The translations under genes and the position numbers were made by a program. Positions 21,044-29,170 of a DNA stretch of 64,000 nucleotides are shown here, in pieces; positions within the stretch are counted from its first letter, which is position 1, and each line of letters begins with the position of its first letter. The notes below the pieces were generated by a model. That model did no database searches and was not told where the DNA came from. It saw only the letters and a list, made by a program, of their open reading frames with translations. This DNA comes from Mucilaginibacter gilvus (GTDB lineage Bacteria > Bacteroidota > Bacteroidia > Sphingobacteriales > Sphingobacteriaceae), in assembly GCF_004054195.1 (NCBI RefSeq), contig NZ_SBIW01000001.1:496001-560000 (forward strand), given 5' to 3'.

Positions 21044-21072
21044 AAAACCCCGGCCATTGGTTGGGGTTTTTT
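21044..21072 (+). terminator. Terminator of the OmpH-like gene
   Basis: An AAAACCCC / GGGGTTTTTT stem with an 11-base loop, about 80 bases after the stop codon. Confidence 0.85.
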
Positions 21073-21103
21073 GATTTATAGAGGAAGATAAAAAACGACG
21101 GAT

Positions 21104-21574
21104 ATGGGACACGAGGATTTTATGCAGATGGCGATAGACCTATCGGAATATAACGTAAAACAGGGCTTGGGCGGCCCCTTTGGTGCCGTAATAGTAAAAG
21201 ACGGCATGGTGATAGCCCGCAGTGCCAATAAGGTGGTACCCACCAACGACCCAACCGCACATGCCGAAGTATCTGTAATACGCCTCGCCTGCCAAGAAAT
21301 GGGCACTTTTAATTTGGAGGGCTGCGAGATCTACACCAGCTGCGAACCCTGCCCGATGTGCCTGGGTGCTATCTACTGGGCCCGCATCAGCAAAATATAT
21401 TACGCCAATACCAAGGCCGATGCCGCCGCCATCGGTTTCGACGACCATTTTATTTACGACGAATTGGAACTACCCATGGAGAAGCGCAAATTACCCTTTG
21501 AACAATTAATGCGCAACGAAGCGCAACCGGCATTTAAGCATTGGAAATCGATAGAGGATAAGGACGAGTATTAA
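21104..21574 (+). CDS. guaD: Guanine deaminase (cytidine-deaminase fold)
   Basis: A 156-residue zinc deaminase. The zinc site is HAE (His53, catalytic Glu55) and CEPCPMC (Cys83, Cys86). The segments GGPFGAVIVKDG, NDPTAHAE, LGAIYWARI and GFDDHFIY, and the Tyr-terminated C-terminus (KDEY), match the Bacillus GuaD type, which swaps its C-terminus between subunits. It converts guanine to xanthine in purine salvage and catabolism. tRNA adenosine deaminase TadA is the nearest alternative, but it lacks the FDDHFIY segment. Confidence 0.88.
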   Translation: MGHEDFMQMAIDLSEYNVKQGLGGPFGAVIVKDGMVIARSANKVVPTNDPTAHAEVSVIRLACQEMGTFNLEGCEIYTSCEPCPMCLGAIYWARISKIYYANTKADAAAIGFDDHFIYDELELPMEKRKLPFEQLMRNEAQPAFKHWKSIEDKDEY

Positions 21575-21584
21575 AAATCGTATT

Positions 21585-21722
21585 TGTTATCCTGAGCGAG
21601 AGCGAGGGATTTGATAGCGAACTTTGCATACACCGATGTCTGTCGGCGAATAGATGCTTCGCTATCGCTCAGCATGACAAGGTTTTTTCAAACCCGAATG
21701 ACGGTGTCTCCACCGCCATTCG
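21585..21722. repeat. Intergenic inverted-repeat element (CCTGAGCGA type)
   Basis: TGTTATCCTGAGCGAGAGCG (from 21585) is mirrored by CGCTATCGCTCAGCATGACA (to 21679). A second hairpin follows, CGAATGACGGTG / CACCGCCATTCG (21695-21722). The element fills the gap between the convergent guaD and kdsA genes. It looks like a mobile or repetitive intergenic element rather than a simple terminator, though the second hairpin could serve kdsA. Confidence 0.7.
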
Positions 21723-21734
21723 CCAAGTAACAAT

Positions 21735-22514
21735 TTAGCTGATCAGCGATTTCACCAACTCCTCCAGATCGTTCAAATACAACATATTCGGACCATCGCT
21801 AAGCGCGTGGTCAGGGTCTGGATGGGTTTCGATGAAGTAGCCGGATGCGCCGAAGGCACGGGCCGCATGGGCCATGTTGGGTACAAATTTGCGGTCGCCG
21901 CCGGTTTTACCACCTGCACCGCCGGGACGCTGTACCGAGTGGGTACAATCCATGCAAACCGGGTAGCCAAATTCTTTCATATCGGCAATGTTCCTGAAAT
22001 CTACCGCCAGGTTATTGTAGCCGAACGAGTTGCCGCGTTCTGTTAGGATGACCTGCTCGTTGCCGGCTTCTTTCACCTTTTGCGCCGGGTAATACATATC
22101 CTGCCCTGATAGAAACTGTGCTTTTTTCACATTCACTACCTTGCCGGTTTGCGCGGCCGCTACCAGCAGATCCGTTTGGCGGCAAAGGAATGCCGGGATC
22201 TGCAAAATATCTACTACCTGTGCTGCAATAGCCGCCTGGAACGGCTCATGAATATCAGTAGTGACATCCAAGCCAAATTTTTCCTTCACATTGTTCAGCA
22301 TTTCTAACCCCTTCTCAATGCCCGGGCCGCGGTAAGCGTGGATGCTGGTACGGTTGGCTTTATCGAACGAGGATTTGAACACCACGGTAATGGGGTACTT
22401 GCTTTTCAACTCCGCAGCCTTATCGGCTACAGTGTAAAGCAATTCCTGGTTTTCCATAACGCAGGGGCCAACAATAAAAAAGGGCTTCTCGGTAATGTTT
22501 TTATATAGTGCCAT
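21735..22514 (-). CDS. kdsA: 3-deoxy-8-phosphooctulonate synthase (KDO-8-P synthase)
   Basis: A 259-residue TIM-barrel enzyme joining phosphoenolpyruvate and arabinose 5-phosphate to form KDO 8-phosphate for lipopolysaccharide inner core. Diagnostic segments are FIVGPCVMEN, KSSFDKANR, LQIPAFLCRQTDL and DCTHSVQRPGG. The His-rich and Asp/Glu end ETHPDPDHALSDGPNM is typical. The start overlaps the end of kdsB by 14 bases, so it is the last gene of a coupled kdsD-kdsB-kdsA group. Confidence 0.95.
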   Translation of the reverse strand: MALYKNITEKPFFIVGPCVMENQELLYTVADKAAELKSKYPITVVFKSSFDKANRTSIHAYRGPGIEKGLEMLNNVKEKFGLDVTTDIHEPFQAAIAAQVVDILQIPAFLCRQTDLLVAAAQTGKVVNVKKAQFLSGQDMYYPAQKVKEAGNEQVILTERGNSFGYNNLAVDFRNIADMKEFGYPVCMDCTHSVQRPGGAGGKTGGDRKFVPNMAHAARAFGASGYFIETHPDPDHALSDGPNMLYLNDLEELVKSLIS

Positions 22515-23241
22515 TATTCTCTATTTTTTTACGCGCAAGTTCCAGGTCCTCCGGGGTATCTATCCCCTTCTCGAAACCTGTAACTTCTATCATTTTAATT
22601 TTATAACCATTTTCCAAAGCCCGCAGCTGCTCCAGTTTTTCAGACCCTTCTAAAAAAGAAACAGGCAGCTGGATAAATTTGCTCAGAAACTCCGCCCGGT
22701 AAGCGTAAACGCCCATGTGTTTTTTGTAACCCGAAGGGTCTTCCAATATTTTATCGCGCGAGTATGGGATCCTGAACCTCGAAAAGTACAAAGCGTAACC
22801 GTTTACATCGGTAACTACTTTCACCAGGTTGGGATTATGCAATTCGTCCAGTGTTTCTACCGGGGCGCAAACGCTGGCCATGGCGGCATCGCTCTCGCGC
22901 AGGGCGGTGATCAATCGGTCGATAATATCGGCATCAAAAAAAGGTTCGTCGCCCTGTACGTTCACCACAATATCGCAGGGAATTTTCTCCACCACTTCCG
23001 CAATGCGGTCGGTTCCACTGGGATGTTCTTCGCTGGTCATTAATACGTTTGGCGTAAACTGTTTGCATAGGTTAAACACCACATCGCTATCGGCGGCTAT
23101 CCAAACTTCCTGGTGCAATTTGGCCCGCATACAGGCCTCGTAAACACGCTGGATAACGGGTTTGCCGCCAAGGTCCAACAGAACCTTATCGGGTAACCTG
23201 GTCGATTTTAAGCGGGCGGGTATTACTATGATCGCTTTCAT
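22501..23241 (-). CDS. kdsB: CMP-KDO synthetase
   Basis: A 246-residue nucleotidyltransferase that activates KDO with CTP. The N-terminal VIPARLKSTRLPDKVL is the family signature, followed by SEEHPSGTDRIAEV, VNVQGDEPF and FSRFRIPYSRD. Length is typical. It lies 7 bases after kdsD and overlaps kdsA, giving an operon in the order kdsD, kdsB, kdsA. No kdsC (KDO-8-P phosphatase) is in the group. Confidence 0.95.
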   Translation of the reverse strand: MKAIIVIPARLKSTRLPDKVLLDLGGKPVIQRVYEACMRAKLHQEVWIAADSDVVFNLCKQFTPNVLMTSEEHPSGTDRIAEVVEKIPCDIVVNVQGDEPFFDADIIDRLITALRESDAAMASVCAPVETLDELHNPNLVKVVTDVNGYALYFSRFRIPYSRDKILEDPSGYKKHMGVYAYRAEFLSKFIQLPVSFLEGSEKLEQLRALENGYKIKMIEVTGFEKGIDTPEDLELARKKIENNGTI

Positions 23242-23248
23242 CTGCCGC

Positions 23249-24184
23249 TTATGCCTGGTTAAATATCTGGTAAACGCCGGTTACCTGGTTATCGCTATTT
23301 TGCACCAGCAGTGTGGTTATCTTACGCTCCAACATTAAAGCTTCGGCATCGTAAACCAATTCCTCTTCTTTCACAAAAATGGGATTGGGGTTCATTAGCT
23401 CTGAAATGGGCAGTTGGTTAATATCTCCATATTTTACCAATCCGCGCCGCAGATCGCCATCGGTTATAACGCCAAAAACTTCATCTGCTGTACCTACAAC
23501 CACCATTCCCAATTTCCCTTCGGACATGCGGATGATCAATTGCGTAAAATTTGCACCGGGATCTAAAAAAGGCAGCGCGTCGGTACGCATCAGGTCTTTC
23601 ACCCGCACTAATAGTTTTCTGCCCAAACGCCCGCCGGGGTGGAACCTCGCAAAATCATCCGGACTAAAATCTCTCGCCGTCATTAACGCCACGGCCAATG
23701 CATCGCCCATTACCAATGTAGCCGTGGTAGACGATGTTGGCGCCAGTTCCAGGGGACAAGCCTCTTGCTTAATACCCACATTAAGGTGATAGGTAGCGTT
23801 TTTGGCCAGTGTAGAATTGGAGTTGCCTGTGACGGCTATGGATAAATTTTTATGCCATTTTAAAAACGGCACCAACTTTAAAATTTCTTCGGTTTCGCCG
23901 GAGTAGGATAGGATGAGGATAATATCATGCTCCCCTACCATGCCCAGGTCGCCGTGGAAAGCTTCGGCAGGGTGCATAAAAAAGCTTTGGGTGCCGGTGC
24001 TGGTAAGCGTGGCCGAGATCTTTTTACCGATATGCCCGCTTTTACCCATGCCGCAAACCACCAGCTTGCCTTTCGATTGCAGGATGGCTTCCACCGCTTG
24101 CGAAAACTGTTCATCTATCATCGAGGCCACGTGCTGCAGCGACTCAATTTCGATATCAAATACTTTTTGGGCGATACTCTTCAT
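23249..24184 (-). CDS. kdsD: Arabinose-5-phosphate isomerase (KdsD/KpsF family)
   Basis: A 311-residue protein with an N-terminal SIS sugar-isomerase domain (GMGKSGHIGKKISATLTSTG, then the HGDLGM and SYSGETEE loops) and two C-terminal CBS domains (about residues 200-310). It makes arabinose 5-phosphate from ribulose 5-phosphate, the first step of KDO synthesis, and is placed just upstream of kdsB and kdsA. Confidence 0.92.
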   Translation of the reverse strand: MKSIAQKVFDIEIESLQHVASMIDEQFSQAVEAILQSKGKLVVCGMGKSGHIGKKISATLTSTGTQSFFMHPAEAFHGDLGMVGEHDIILILSYSGETEEILKLVPFLKWHKNLSIAVTGNSNSTLAKNATYHLNVGIKQEACPLELAPTSSTTATLVMGDALAVALMTARDFSPDDFARFHPGGRLGRKLLVRVKDLMRTDALPFLDPGANFTQLIIRMSEGKLGMVVVGTADEVFGVITDGDLRRGLVKYGDINQLPISELMNPNPIFVKEEELVYDAEALMLERKITTLLVQNSDNQVTGVYQIFNQA

Positions 24185-24359
24185 TAGCTAAAAAGATCCG
24201 GTATATTTTGGTTTGCAATAATACTCAAAAAAATCAAGCGCCGATTGCGCGTGTTCGCGTTCGCGATAGGGTGCGAACAGCCCGAACAAGCCCGAACAAA
24301 GCAATTGATACAGGCTCTGGAATAAGAAATCGTCATTTCTGTGCATCAAAAATGGCTAA
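24185..24359. other. Gap with tandem AGCCCGAACA repeats
   Basis: No gene is seen. The word AGCCCGAACA occurs twice in tandem (24279-24298), and GTTCGC / GCGAAC form a small inverted pair just before it. The function is unknown. Confidence 0.6.
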
Positions 24360-25655
24360 TTACAACCGTGCATCCACAATCCCCCGCGGTAACACCGATT
24401 TGGTATCGTAGATAACGCTCGTCTCACCGTTCGAGATCGCCTTATAATCCAGCGCTAAAAACTCATTGTGGGCTACTGCTAAAACAATGGCGTCGTACTT
24501 TTTATCAATGCTTGCGGTTAATGCTATCTGGTACTCATCCTGTACTTTTTCAGCATCAGCCCAAGGGTCGTAAACATCTACGTTCAGCCCAAAGGCTTTC
24601 AATTCGGTATAAATATCCACTACCTTGCTGTTGCGCACATCGGCGCAATTCTCCTTAAAGGTAATACCCAGCACCAGCGCGTTGGCATGGCTGATATCAT
24701 GTCCTTTGGCAACCAGCAGCTTAATTACCTTACCTGCTACAAAGCTGCCCATCTCATCATTTACTCTTCGCCCGGAGAGAATTACCTGCGGCTGATAGCC
24801 TAATGATTCGGCTTTGTGCGCTAAATAATATGGGTCCACTCCTATGCAATGCCCGCCAACCAGGCCTGGCTTATACTTTAAAAAATTCCATTTGGTGCCC
24901 GCGGCATCCAATACATCGTTGGTATCGATGCCCATCCGGTCGAAGATCAGCGCCAGTTCGTTCACAAAGGAAATATTCACATCGCGCTGCGCGTTTTCTA
25001 TCGCTTTGGAAGCCTCGGCAACTTTTATACTTGGCGCTTTATGTGTGCCGGCGGTGATGATGGAAGCGTATAGGTCGTCCACTCGCTGTGCAACCTCCGG
25101 CGTAGAGCCGCTGGTTACCTTCTTTATTTTGGTAAGCGTATTTATTTTATCGCCCGGGTTGATGCGTTCCGGGGAGTAGCCCGCGAAAAAGTCCTCATTA
25201 AATTTCAGTACCGATGCTTTTTCCAGTACCGGGATGCAATCTTCTTCGGTACAGCCGGGGTATACGGTAGATTCGTAGATCACCAGGTCACCGGGTTTCA
25301 ATACTTCGCCAAGCATTTCAGTTGCTTTTAAAAGTGGACCGAGATCGGGCGCCTTAAACTGGTCGATAGGTGTGGGTACGGTAACAATATAGGTATTGCA
25401 ATTGCGCAGTTCTTCGGTGTCTGAAGAGAATTTCAAGCCTGCATCAGCCGAATGCTTCAATACTTGCTGCAGGTCGTCTATATTGGCTTCCTGCGTACGG
25501 TCGGTGCCGAGGCTCAGCTCCAGGATGCGTTGCTGGTCGATATCAAAACCTAAGACATTATATTTTTTGGCGAATTCGATAGCCAGCGGCAGGCCAACAT
25601 AGCCAAGTCCTATTATCGCAATTTTAAAATCTTCGCCCGGGTAGGTGTTTTTCAT
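24360..25655 (-). CDS. UDP-sugar dehydrogenase (WbpO/TviB-like)
   Basis: A 431-residue NAD-dependent dehydrogenase that oxidises C6 of a UDP-hexosamine to the uronic acid. The N-terminal Rossmann motif IIGLGYVGLPLAIEF is followed by the central domain and the catalytic Cys270 in GGHCIGVDPYYL, then a C-terminal UDP-binding domain (ITFKENCADVRNSK). These loops resemble the WbpO/TviB group (UDP-GalNAc or UDP-GlcNAc) more than UDP-glucose dehydrogenase. It likely supplies surface polysaccharide and sits upstream of the kds genes. Confidence 0.88.
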   Translation of the reverse strand: MKNTYPGEDFKIAIIGLGYVGLPLAIEFAKKYNVLGFDIDQQRILELSLGTDRTQEANIDDLQQVLKHSADAGLKFSSDTEELRNCNTYIVTVPTPIDQFKAPDLGPLLKATEMLGEVLKPGDLVIYESTVYPGCTEEDCIPVLEKASVLKFNEDFFAGYSPERINPGDKINTLTKIKKVTSGSTPEVAQRVDDLYASIITAGTHKAPSIKVAEASKAIENAQRDVNISFVNELALIFDRMGIDTNDVLDAAGTKWNFLKYKPGLVGGHCIGVDPYYLAHKAESLGYQPQVILSGRRVNDEMGSFVAGKVIKLLVAKGHDISHANALVLGITFKENCADVRNSKVVDIYTELKAFGLNVDVYDPWADAEKVQDEYQIALTASIDKKYDAIVLAVAHNEFLALDYKAISNGETSVIYDTKSVLPRGIVDARL

Positions 25656-25968
25656 GTAGCGTTGTTAACGCTGCCAACCGCTTTTTGTGCGGCAGCAGGT
25701 TATAAAATGCAAAAATAGGGATAAAAAAGGATTTGGTGAGTGATGGGTTATGAGTAGGAGTTATAAAAATCGCCTTTAAACCGTCACGCTGTTTTGGCTA
25801 AAGCCACATATATGGATTTTGCCATCCGTCCCCTAAAGGAGACGGCAATAAATGGAGAATAGTATTTTTTTCACATTGCCGTTCGGCTTTAGCCAACGGT
25901 TAATGTGAAGTCAAAGAATTGGCTTTAGCCGAAAAAATGGGAAGTAGTGAGCGGCGGCCAAGTGTTAA
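25656..25968. repeat. Intergenic REP-like element with GGCTAAAGCC palindromes
   Basis: About 313 bases without a gene. TTGGCTAAAGCC (25794-25805), GGCTTTAGCCAA (25885-25896) and TTGGCTTTAGCC (25919-25930) are copies of one motif in alternating orientation. Between the first two, a core hairpin CCGTCCCCTAAAGGAGACGG lies within 25826-25845. A GAGTGATGGGTTATGAGT word half-repeat lies at 25737-25765. It resembles the repetitive extragenic palindromes spread by RAYT-type transposases; no transposase is in this window. Confidence 0.7.
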
Positions 25969-26385
25969 TTATTGTTCCTTCTCCCCTTCCGGCTTTTCAA
26001 AAAAGTTATCCTTCAAATCATCGGTTTCGCGGCGGTCGCGTTTGGTGGGGCGGCCGGTACCACGATCGCGTTTTAATACCGGGGCATGGAACATCGATTT
26101 AAAGGCCGTAGTTTGTTCTACCGGGGTAATGTCCTGGTAGTAGTCCACCGCTTTTTTGGCATCTACGCGGTTCTCTAACAAGCCGGCTACCAGTATCACT
26201 TTACGGTCGGGACCTTTGGAGATCTGGTAGGTTTCGCCGGTGCGTACCTCATGCGATGGTTTAATGTTGGTGCCATTCAGCTTTACACGGCCAGCCTTAC
26301 AGGCATCAGAGGCCAGCGTACGGGTTTTAAACATGCGGATGGCCCACAAATATTTATCAATTCTTAGTTTTTCTTTTTCAGGCAT
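25969..26385 (-). CDS. S4-domain RNA-binding protein (Hsp15 type)
   Basis: About 138 residues. The S4 RNA-binding domain is at the N-terminus (KLRIDKYLWAIRMFKTRT, then ACKAGRVKLNGTNIKPSHEV), followed by a linker and a very basic tail (KRDRGTGRPTKRDRRE). The E. coli relative Hsp15 recycles stalled 50S subunits carrying peptidyl-tRNA. The start at 26385 (MPEKEK) is chosen because the longer frame adds about 39 residues that overlap the dapD start and do not look like protein. Confidence 0.88.
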   Translation of the reverse strand: MPEKEKLRIDKYLWAIRMFKTRTLASDACKAGRVKLNGTNIKPSHEVRTGETYQISKGPDRKVILVAGLLENRVDAKKAVDYYQDITPVEQTTAFKSMFHAPVLKRDRGTGRPTKRDRRETDDLKDNFFEKPEGEKEQ

Positions 26386-26455
26386 AATCTTGACAGTACA
26401 AATGCAAACAAATCTCCCTAAAAATCCTTTAATTTGACAAAATTTATTTCTGCTG

Positions 26456-27271
26456 ATGATCGAACTAAAAAAAATGATAGAGGATGCCTGGGAAAACCGC
26501 AACCTCTTAACTGAAAAAGATTATACCAACGCCATTGAAACGGTTATCGACCGCCTGGACAAAGGCGAGATACGCGTTGCTGAACCCATCGGCAGCCGCT
26601 GGCATACTAACGACTGGATTAAAAAAGCCGTTATATTATACTTCCCTACCCGCGAGATGAAGGAAATAAAAACAGGTCCTTTTGTGTTTCACGACAAAAT
26701 GGCCCTGAAGACCAACTATAAAGAGCTTGGTGTACGCGTGGTACCGCATGGTATTGCCCGTTACGGCGCGTATTTGGCCAAAGGCGTTATCATGATGCCA
26801 TCGTACGTAAACATTGGCGCTTATGTAGATGAAGGCACCATGGTTGATACCTGGGCAACCGTAGGCTCGTGCGCGCAGATAGGCAAGCATGTACACCTGA
26901 GCGGTGGCGTGGGCATCGGCGGTGTGTTAGAGCCTGTACAGGCAGCACCTGTGATCATTGAGGACAACTGTTTTCTTGGGTCGCGTGCTATTGTTGTAGA
27001 AGGCGTGCATGTAGAACGCGAAGCCGTTTTAGGTGCTAACGTAGTTTTAACCGCGTCTACCAAAATTATAGATGTTACCGGCCCCGAGCCGATTGAATAT
27101 AAAGGCCGTGTGCCTGCCCGCTCGGTAGTTATACCGGGGACTTACGCTAAAAAATTCCCTGCCGGCGAGTACCAGGTGCCTTGTGCCCTCATCATCGGCA
27201 CCCGCAAAGAATCTACCGATAAAAAGACATCATTGAATGATGCTTTGAGGGAGAATAACGTAGCCGTTTAA
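26456..27271 (+). CDS. dapD: 2,3,4,5-tetrahydropyridine-2,6-dicarboxylate N-succinyltransferase
   Basis: A 271-residue left-handed beta-helix (hexapeptide repeat) acyltransferase in lysine and diaminopimelate synthesis. Diagnostic segments are RVVPHGIARYGAY, NIGAYVDEGTMVDTWATVGS, GGVGIGGVLEPVQAAP and GSRAIVVEGV. Length is typical. It is divergent from the S4 gene, and its downstream gap is filled by an inverted word repeat. Confidence 0.95.
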   Translation: MIELKKMIEDAWENRNLLTEKDYTNAIETVIDRLDKGEIRVAEPIGSRWHTNDWIKKAVILYFPTREMKEIKTGPFVFHDKMALKTNYKELGVRVVPHGIARYGAYLAKGVIMMPSYVNIGAYVDEGTMVDTWATVGSCAQIGKHVHLSGGVGIGGVLEPVQAAPVIIEDNCFLGSRAIVVEGVHVEREAVLGANVVLTASTKIIDVTGPEPIEYKGRVPARSVVIPGTYAKKFPAGEYQVPCALIIGTRKESTDKKTSLNDALRENNVAV

Positions 27272-27427
27272 GTTGTGAGTTTTGAGCAGCGAGTGATGAG
27301 TTAAAAAAGAAAGTATTGAGTAATGAGTGTTAAGTAATGGGCGGTGATTTACAGATCGTACATTTTATACTCATTACTTAAAACTCATCAATCGCTACTC
27401 AAAACTCACAACCATAACTCACAACTA
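27272..27427. repeat. Inverted word repeat (TGAGT type) filling the dapD-glycosyltransferase gap
   Basis: The left arm starts right after the dapD stop: GTTGTGAGTTTTGAGCAGCG, then AGTGATGAGTT. The right arm ends two bases before the next ATG; its reverse complement is GTTGTGAGTTTTGAGTAGCG, then ATTGATGAGTT. Both arms are built from TGAGT-type words, and the spacer is about 90 bases. Confidence 0.85.
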
Positions 27428-28555
27428 ATGAAGATAGGATACGATGCCAAACGTGCTTTTTTAAACAACACCGGCCTGGGCAACTTTAGCCGCTGGCTGA
27501 TAAAAACCACGGCAGCACATTATCCCGAAAACACCTACCTGCTTTATACGCCGAAACTTAAACCCAATAAGTGGCGTGATTTTTTCGCGGATTTTACCAA
27601 TATCAAAACCATTACGCCTGCTGGTAAATACCTTACTGCATTGTGGCGCAGTAAAGGTGTGGTGAGCAACCTTAAACGAGACGGCATCGACATTTATCAC
27701 GGGTTAAGCTACGAACTGCCTTTAGGCATCGGCCATACCGGTATCAAAACAGTAGTATCTATTCACGACCTGATATTCCTGCGTTTCCCGCAATATTATG
27801 GCTGGATAAACCGCCTCATTTATACCGCCAAAACCAAACGCGCCTGCAAAACCGCTGATAGGATTATTGCTATTAGCGAACGCACCAAACAAGACTTGAT
27901 TGAACTACTAAATATAGACGAAAATAAAATTGATGTAGTTTACCAGGGCTGTGCGCCCGAGTTTGGCATAGAACGATCTTCCGAAGAAAAAGCAGCTGTC
28001 AAACAAAAATATAGCCTGCCAGGCAGGTTCATGTTAAACGTTGGCACCATTGAGCAACGTAAGAATCTGATGCTGCTGGCTAAAGCACTGCCTTATTTAA
28101 AAACGGCTATCCCTGTGGTAGTGGTTGGTAAAGCAACAGCCTATTTGGATGAGGTGAAGGTATTCTTAACTGCCAATAACCTCACTGATCAAATGCAGTT
28201 CAGGCATAAGGTGAGCTTTGACGATCTGCCAGCGGTTTATCAATCGGCAGAATTATTTGTATACCCTTCCCGCTATGAGGGTTTTGGGATCCCAATTTTG
28301 GAGGCGTTAGTGTCGTCGGTCCCGGTTATTGCGGCAACTGGTTCCTGCCTCGAAGAAGCCGGTGGCGAATTCAGTCGGTACATAGGACCTGACGATGAAA
28401 AAGCACTGGCGAAGCAGATAGACGATGTGTTAAGCAACGACGCAACGCGTCAGCTGATGATAAAAAAAGGGCTTATTTATGCGCAACGGTTTCAAGACCG
28501 TAACTTAGCGGCACAATTGATGAATATTTATAAACAAGTGATCGCCCATGCTTAA
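27428..28555 (+). CDS. Glycosyltransferase family 4 (GT-B) protein
   Basis: A 375-residue GT-B glycosyltransferase. The N-terminal domain starts KIGYDAKRAFLNNTGLGNFSR, and the donor-binding domain has FMLNVGTIEQRKN and the E-x7-E motif in YPSRYEGFGIPILEAL. It probably transfers a sugar from a nucleotide donor to a lipid or polysaccharide acceptor at the cytoplasmic face. The start at 27428 is used because the longer frame from 27344 reads through the intergenic repeat. It overlaps the next gene by 8 bases, so the two are coupled. Confidence 0.88.
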   Translation: MKIGYDAKRAFLNNTGLGNFSRWLIKTTAAHYPENTYLLYTPKLKPNKWRDFFADFTNIKTITPAGKYLTALWRSKGVVSNLKRDGIDIYHGLSYELPLGIGHTGIKTVVSIHDLIFLRFPQYYGWINRLIYTAKTKRACKTADRIIAISERTKQDLIELLNIDENKIDVVYQGCAPEFGIERSSEEKAAVKQKYSLPGRFMLNVGTIEQRKNLMLLAKALPYLKTAIPVVVVGKATAYLDEVKVFLTANNLTDQMQFRHKVSFDDLPAVYQSAELFVYPSRYEGFGIPILEALVSSVPVIAATGSCLEEAGGEFSRYIGPDDEKALAKQIDDVLSNDATRQLMIKKGLIYAQRFQDRNLAAQLMNIYKQVIAHA

Positions 28556-29114
28556 GGATGAAGTAAACAAAGCATTAAAAGTATTACAGGATGGCGGCAT
28601 CATCCTTTACCCTACCGATACCATCTGGGGTATTGGCTGCGACGCTACCAACACAGAGGCCGTGCAAAAGATCTTCGCCCTAAAACAGCGCGAAGAAAGC
28701 AAAAGCATGATCGTGCTGATTGATAACGATAACAAGCTGCAAAGCTATATTACCGAAGTGCCCGAGATAGCCTATCAACTGATAGAATTTGCGGAGAACC
28801 CACTTACACTGGTGATGCCGGGCGCGCGTAATCTCTCCCCCGCCCTAATAGCCGACGACGGCAGCGTAGGTATCCGGGTAAGTAACCACCCTTTTTGCCA
28901 GCAACTGATCCAACGCCTGCGCAAACCCATCGTATCTACATCTGCCAATATCAGCGGGCAGCCTTCGCCGGAGTATTTTGCTAAAATAGACCATGATATT
29001 ATTGATGGTGTTGATTACGTGGTGGATATAGATCAGCACAGTATGGAAAAAAAGTCTCCATCAACCATTATGCGGCTTGACCCTAACGGCAGTTTTGAAT
29101 TTATTCGCCGTTAA
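28548..29114 (+). CDS. Sua5/YciO/YrdC-family protein (threonylcarbamoyl-AMP synthase type)
   Basis: A 188-residue YrdC-domain protein. The family core is visible as ILYPTDTIWGIGCDA, ALKQREESKSMIVLI, LTLVMPG, GIRVSNHPF and PIVSTSANISG. Sua5/TsaC enzymes make L-threonylcarbamoyladenylate for the t6A37 tRNA modification. It lacks the C-terminal Sua5 domain, so it is the short form. The YciO branch is possible, but the KRxxxK-like KQREESK segment is intact. It overlaps the glycosyltransferase gene. Confidence 0.85.
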   Translation: MLKDEVNKALKVLQDGGIILYPTDTIWGIGCDATNTEAVQKIFALKQREESKSMIVLIDNDNKLQSYITEVPEIAYQLIEFAENPLTLVMPGARNLSPALIADDGSVGIRVSNHPFCQQLIQRLRKPIVSTSANISGQPSPEYFAKIDHDIIDGVDYVVDIDQHSMEKKSPSTIMRLDPNGSFEFIRR

Positions 29115-29126
29115 TTTTAATATCAT

Positions 29127-29170
29127 TAAATTTGCCCCGTATACCTAAGCCGCTCTGCGGCTTTATTTTT
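29127..29170 (+). promoter_or_regulatory. -7 element and hairpin directly upstream of the tRNA nucleotidyltransferase gene
   Basis: TAAATTTG (29127-29134) is an exact -7 match. The hairpin AAGCCGC / GCGGCTT (29147-29163) follows, then TATTTTT and the ATG at 29171. The hairpin looks like a terminator for the upstream Sua5-type gene, or a 5-prime leader hairpin if the -7 is used. Confidence 0.45.
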
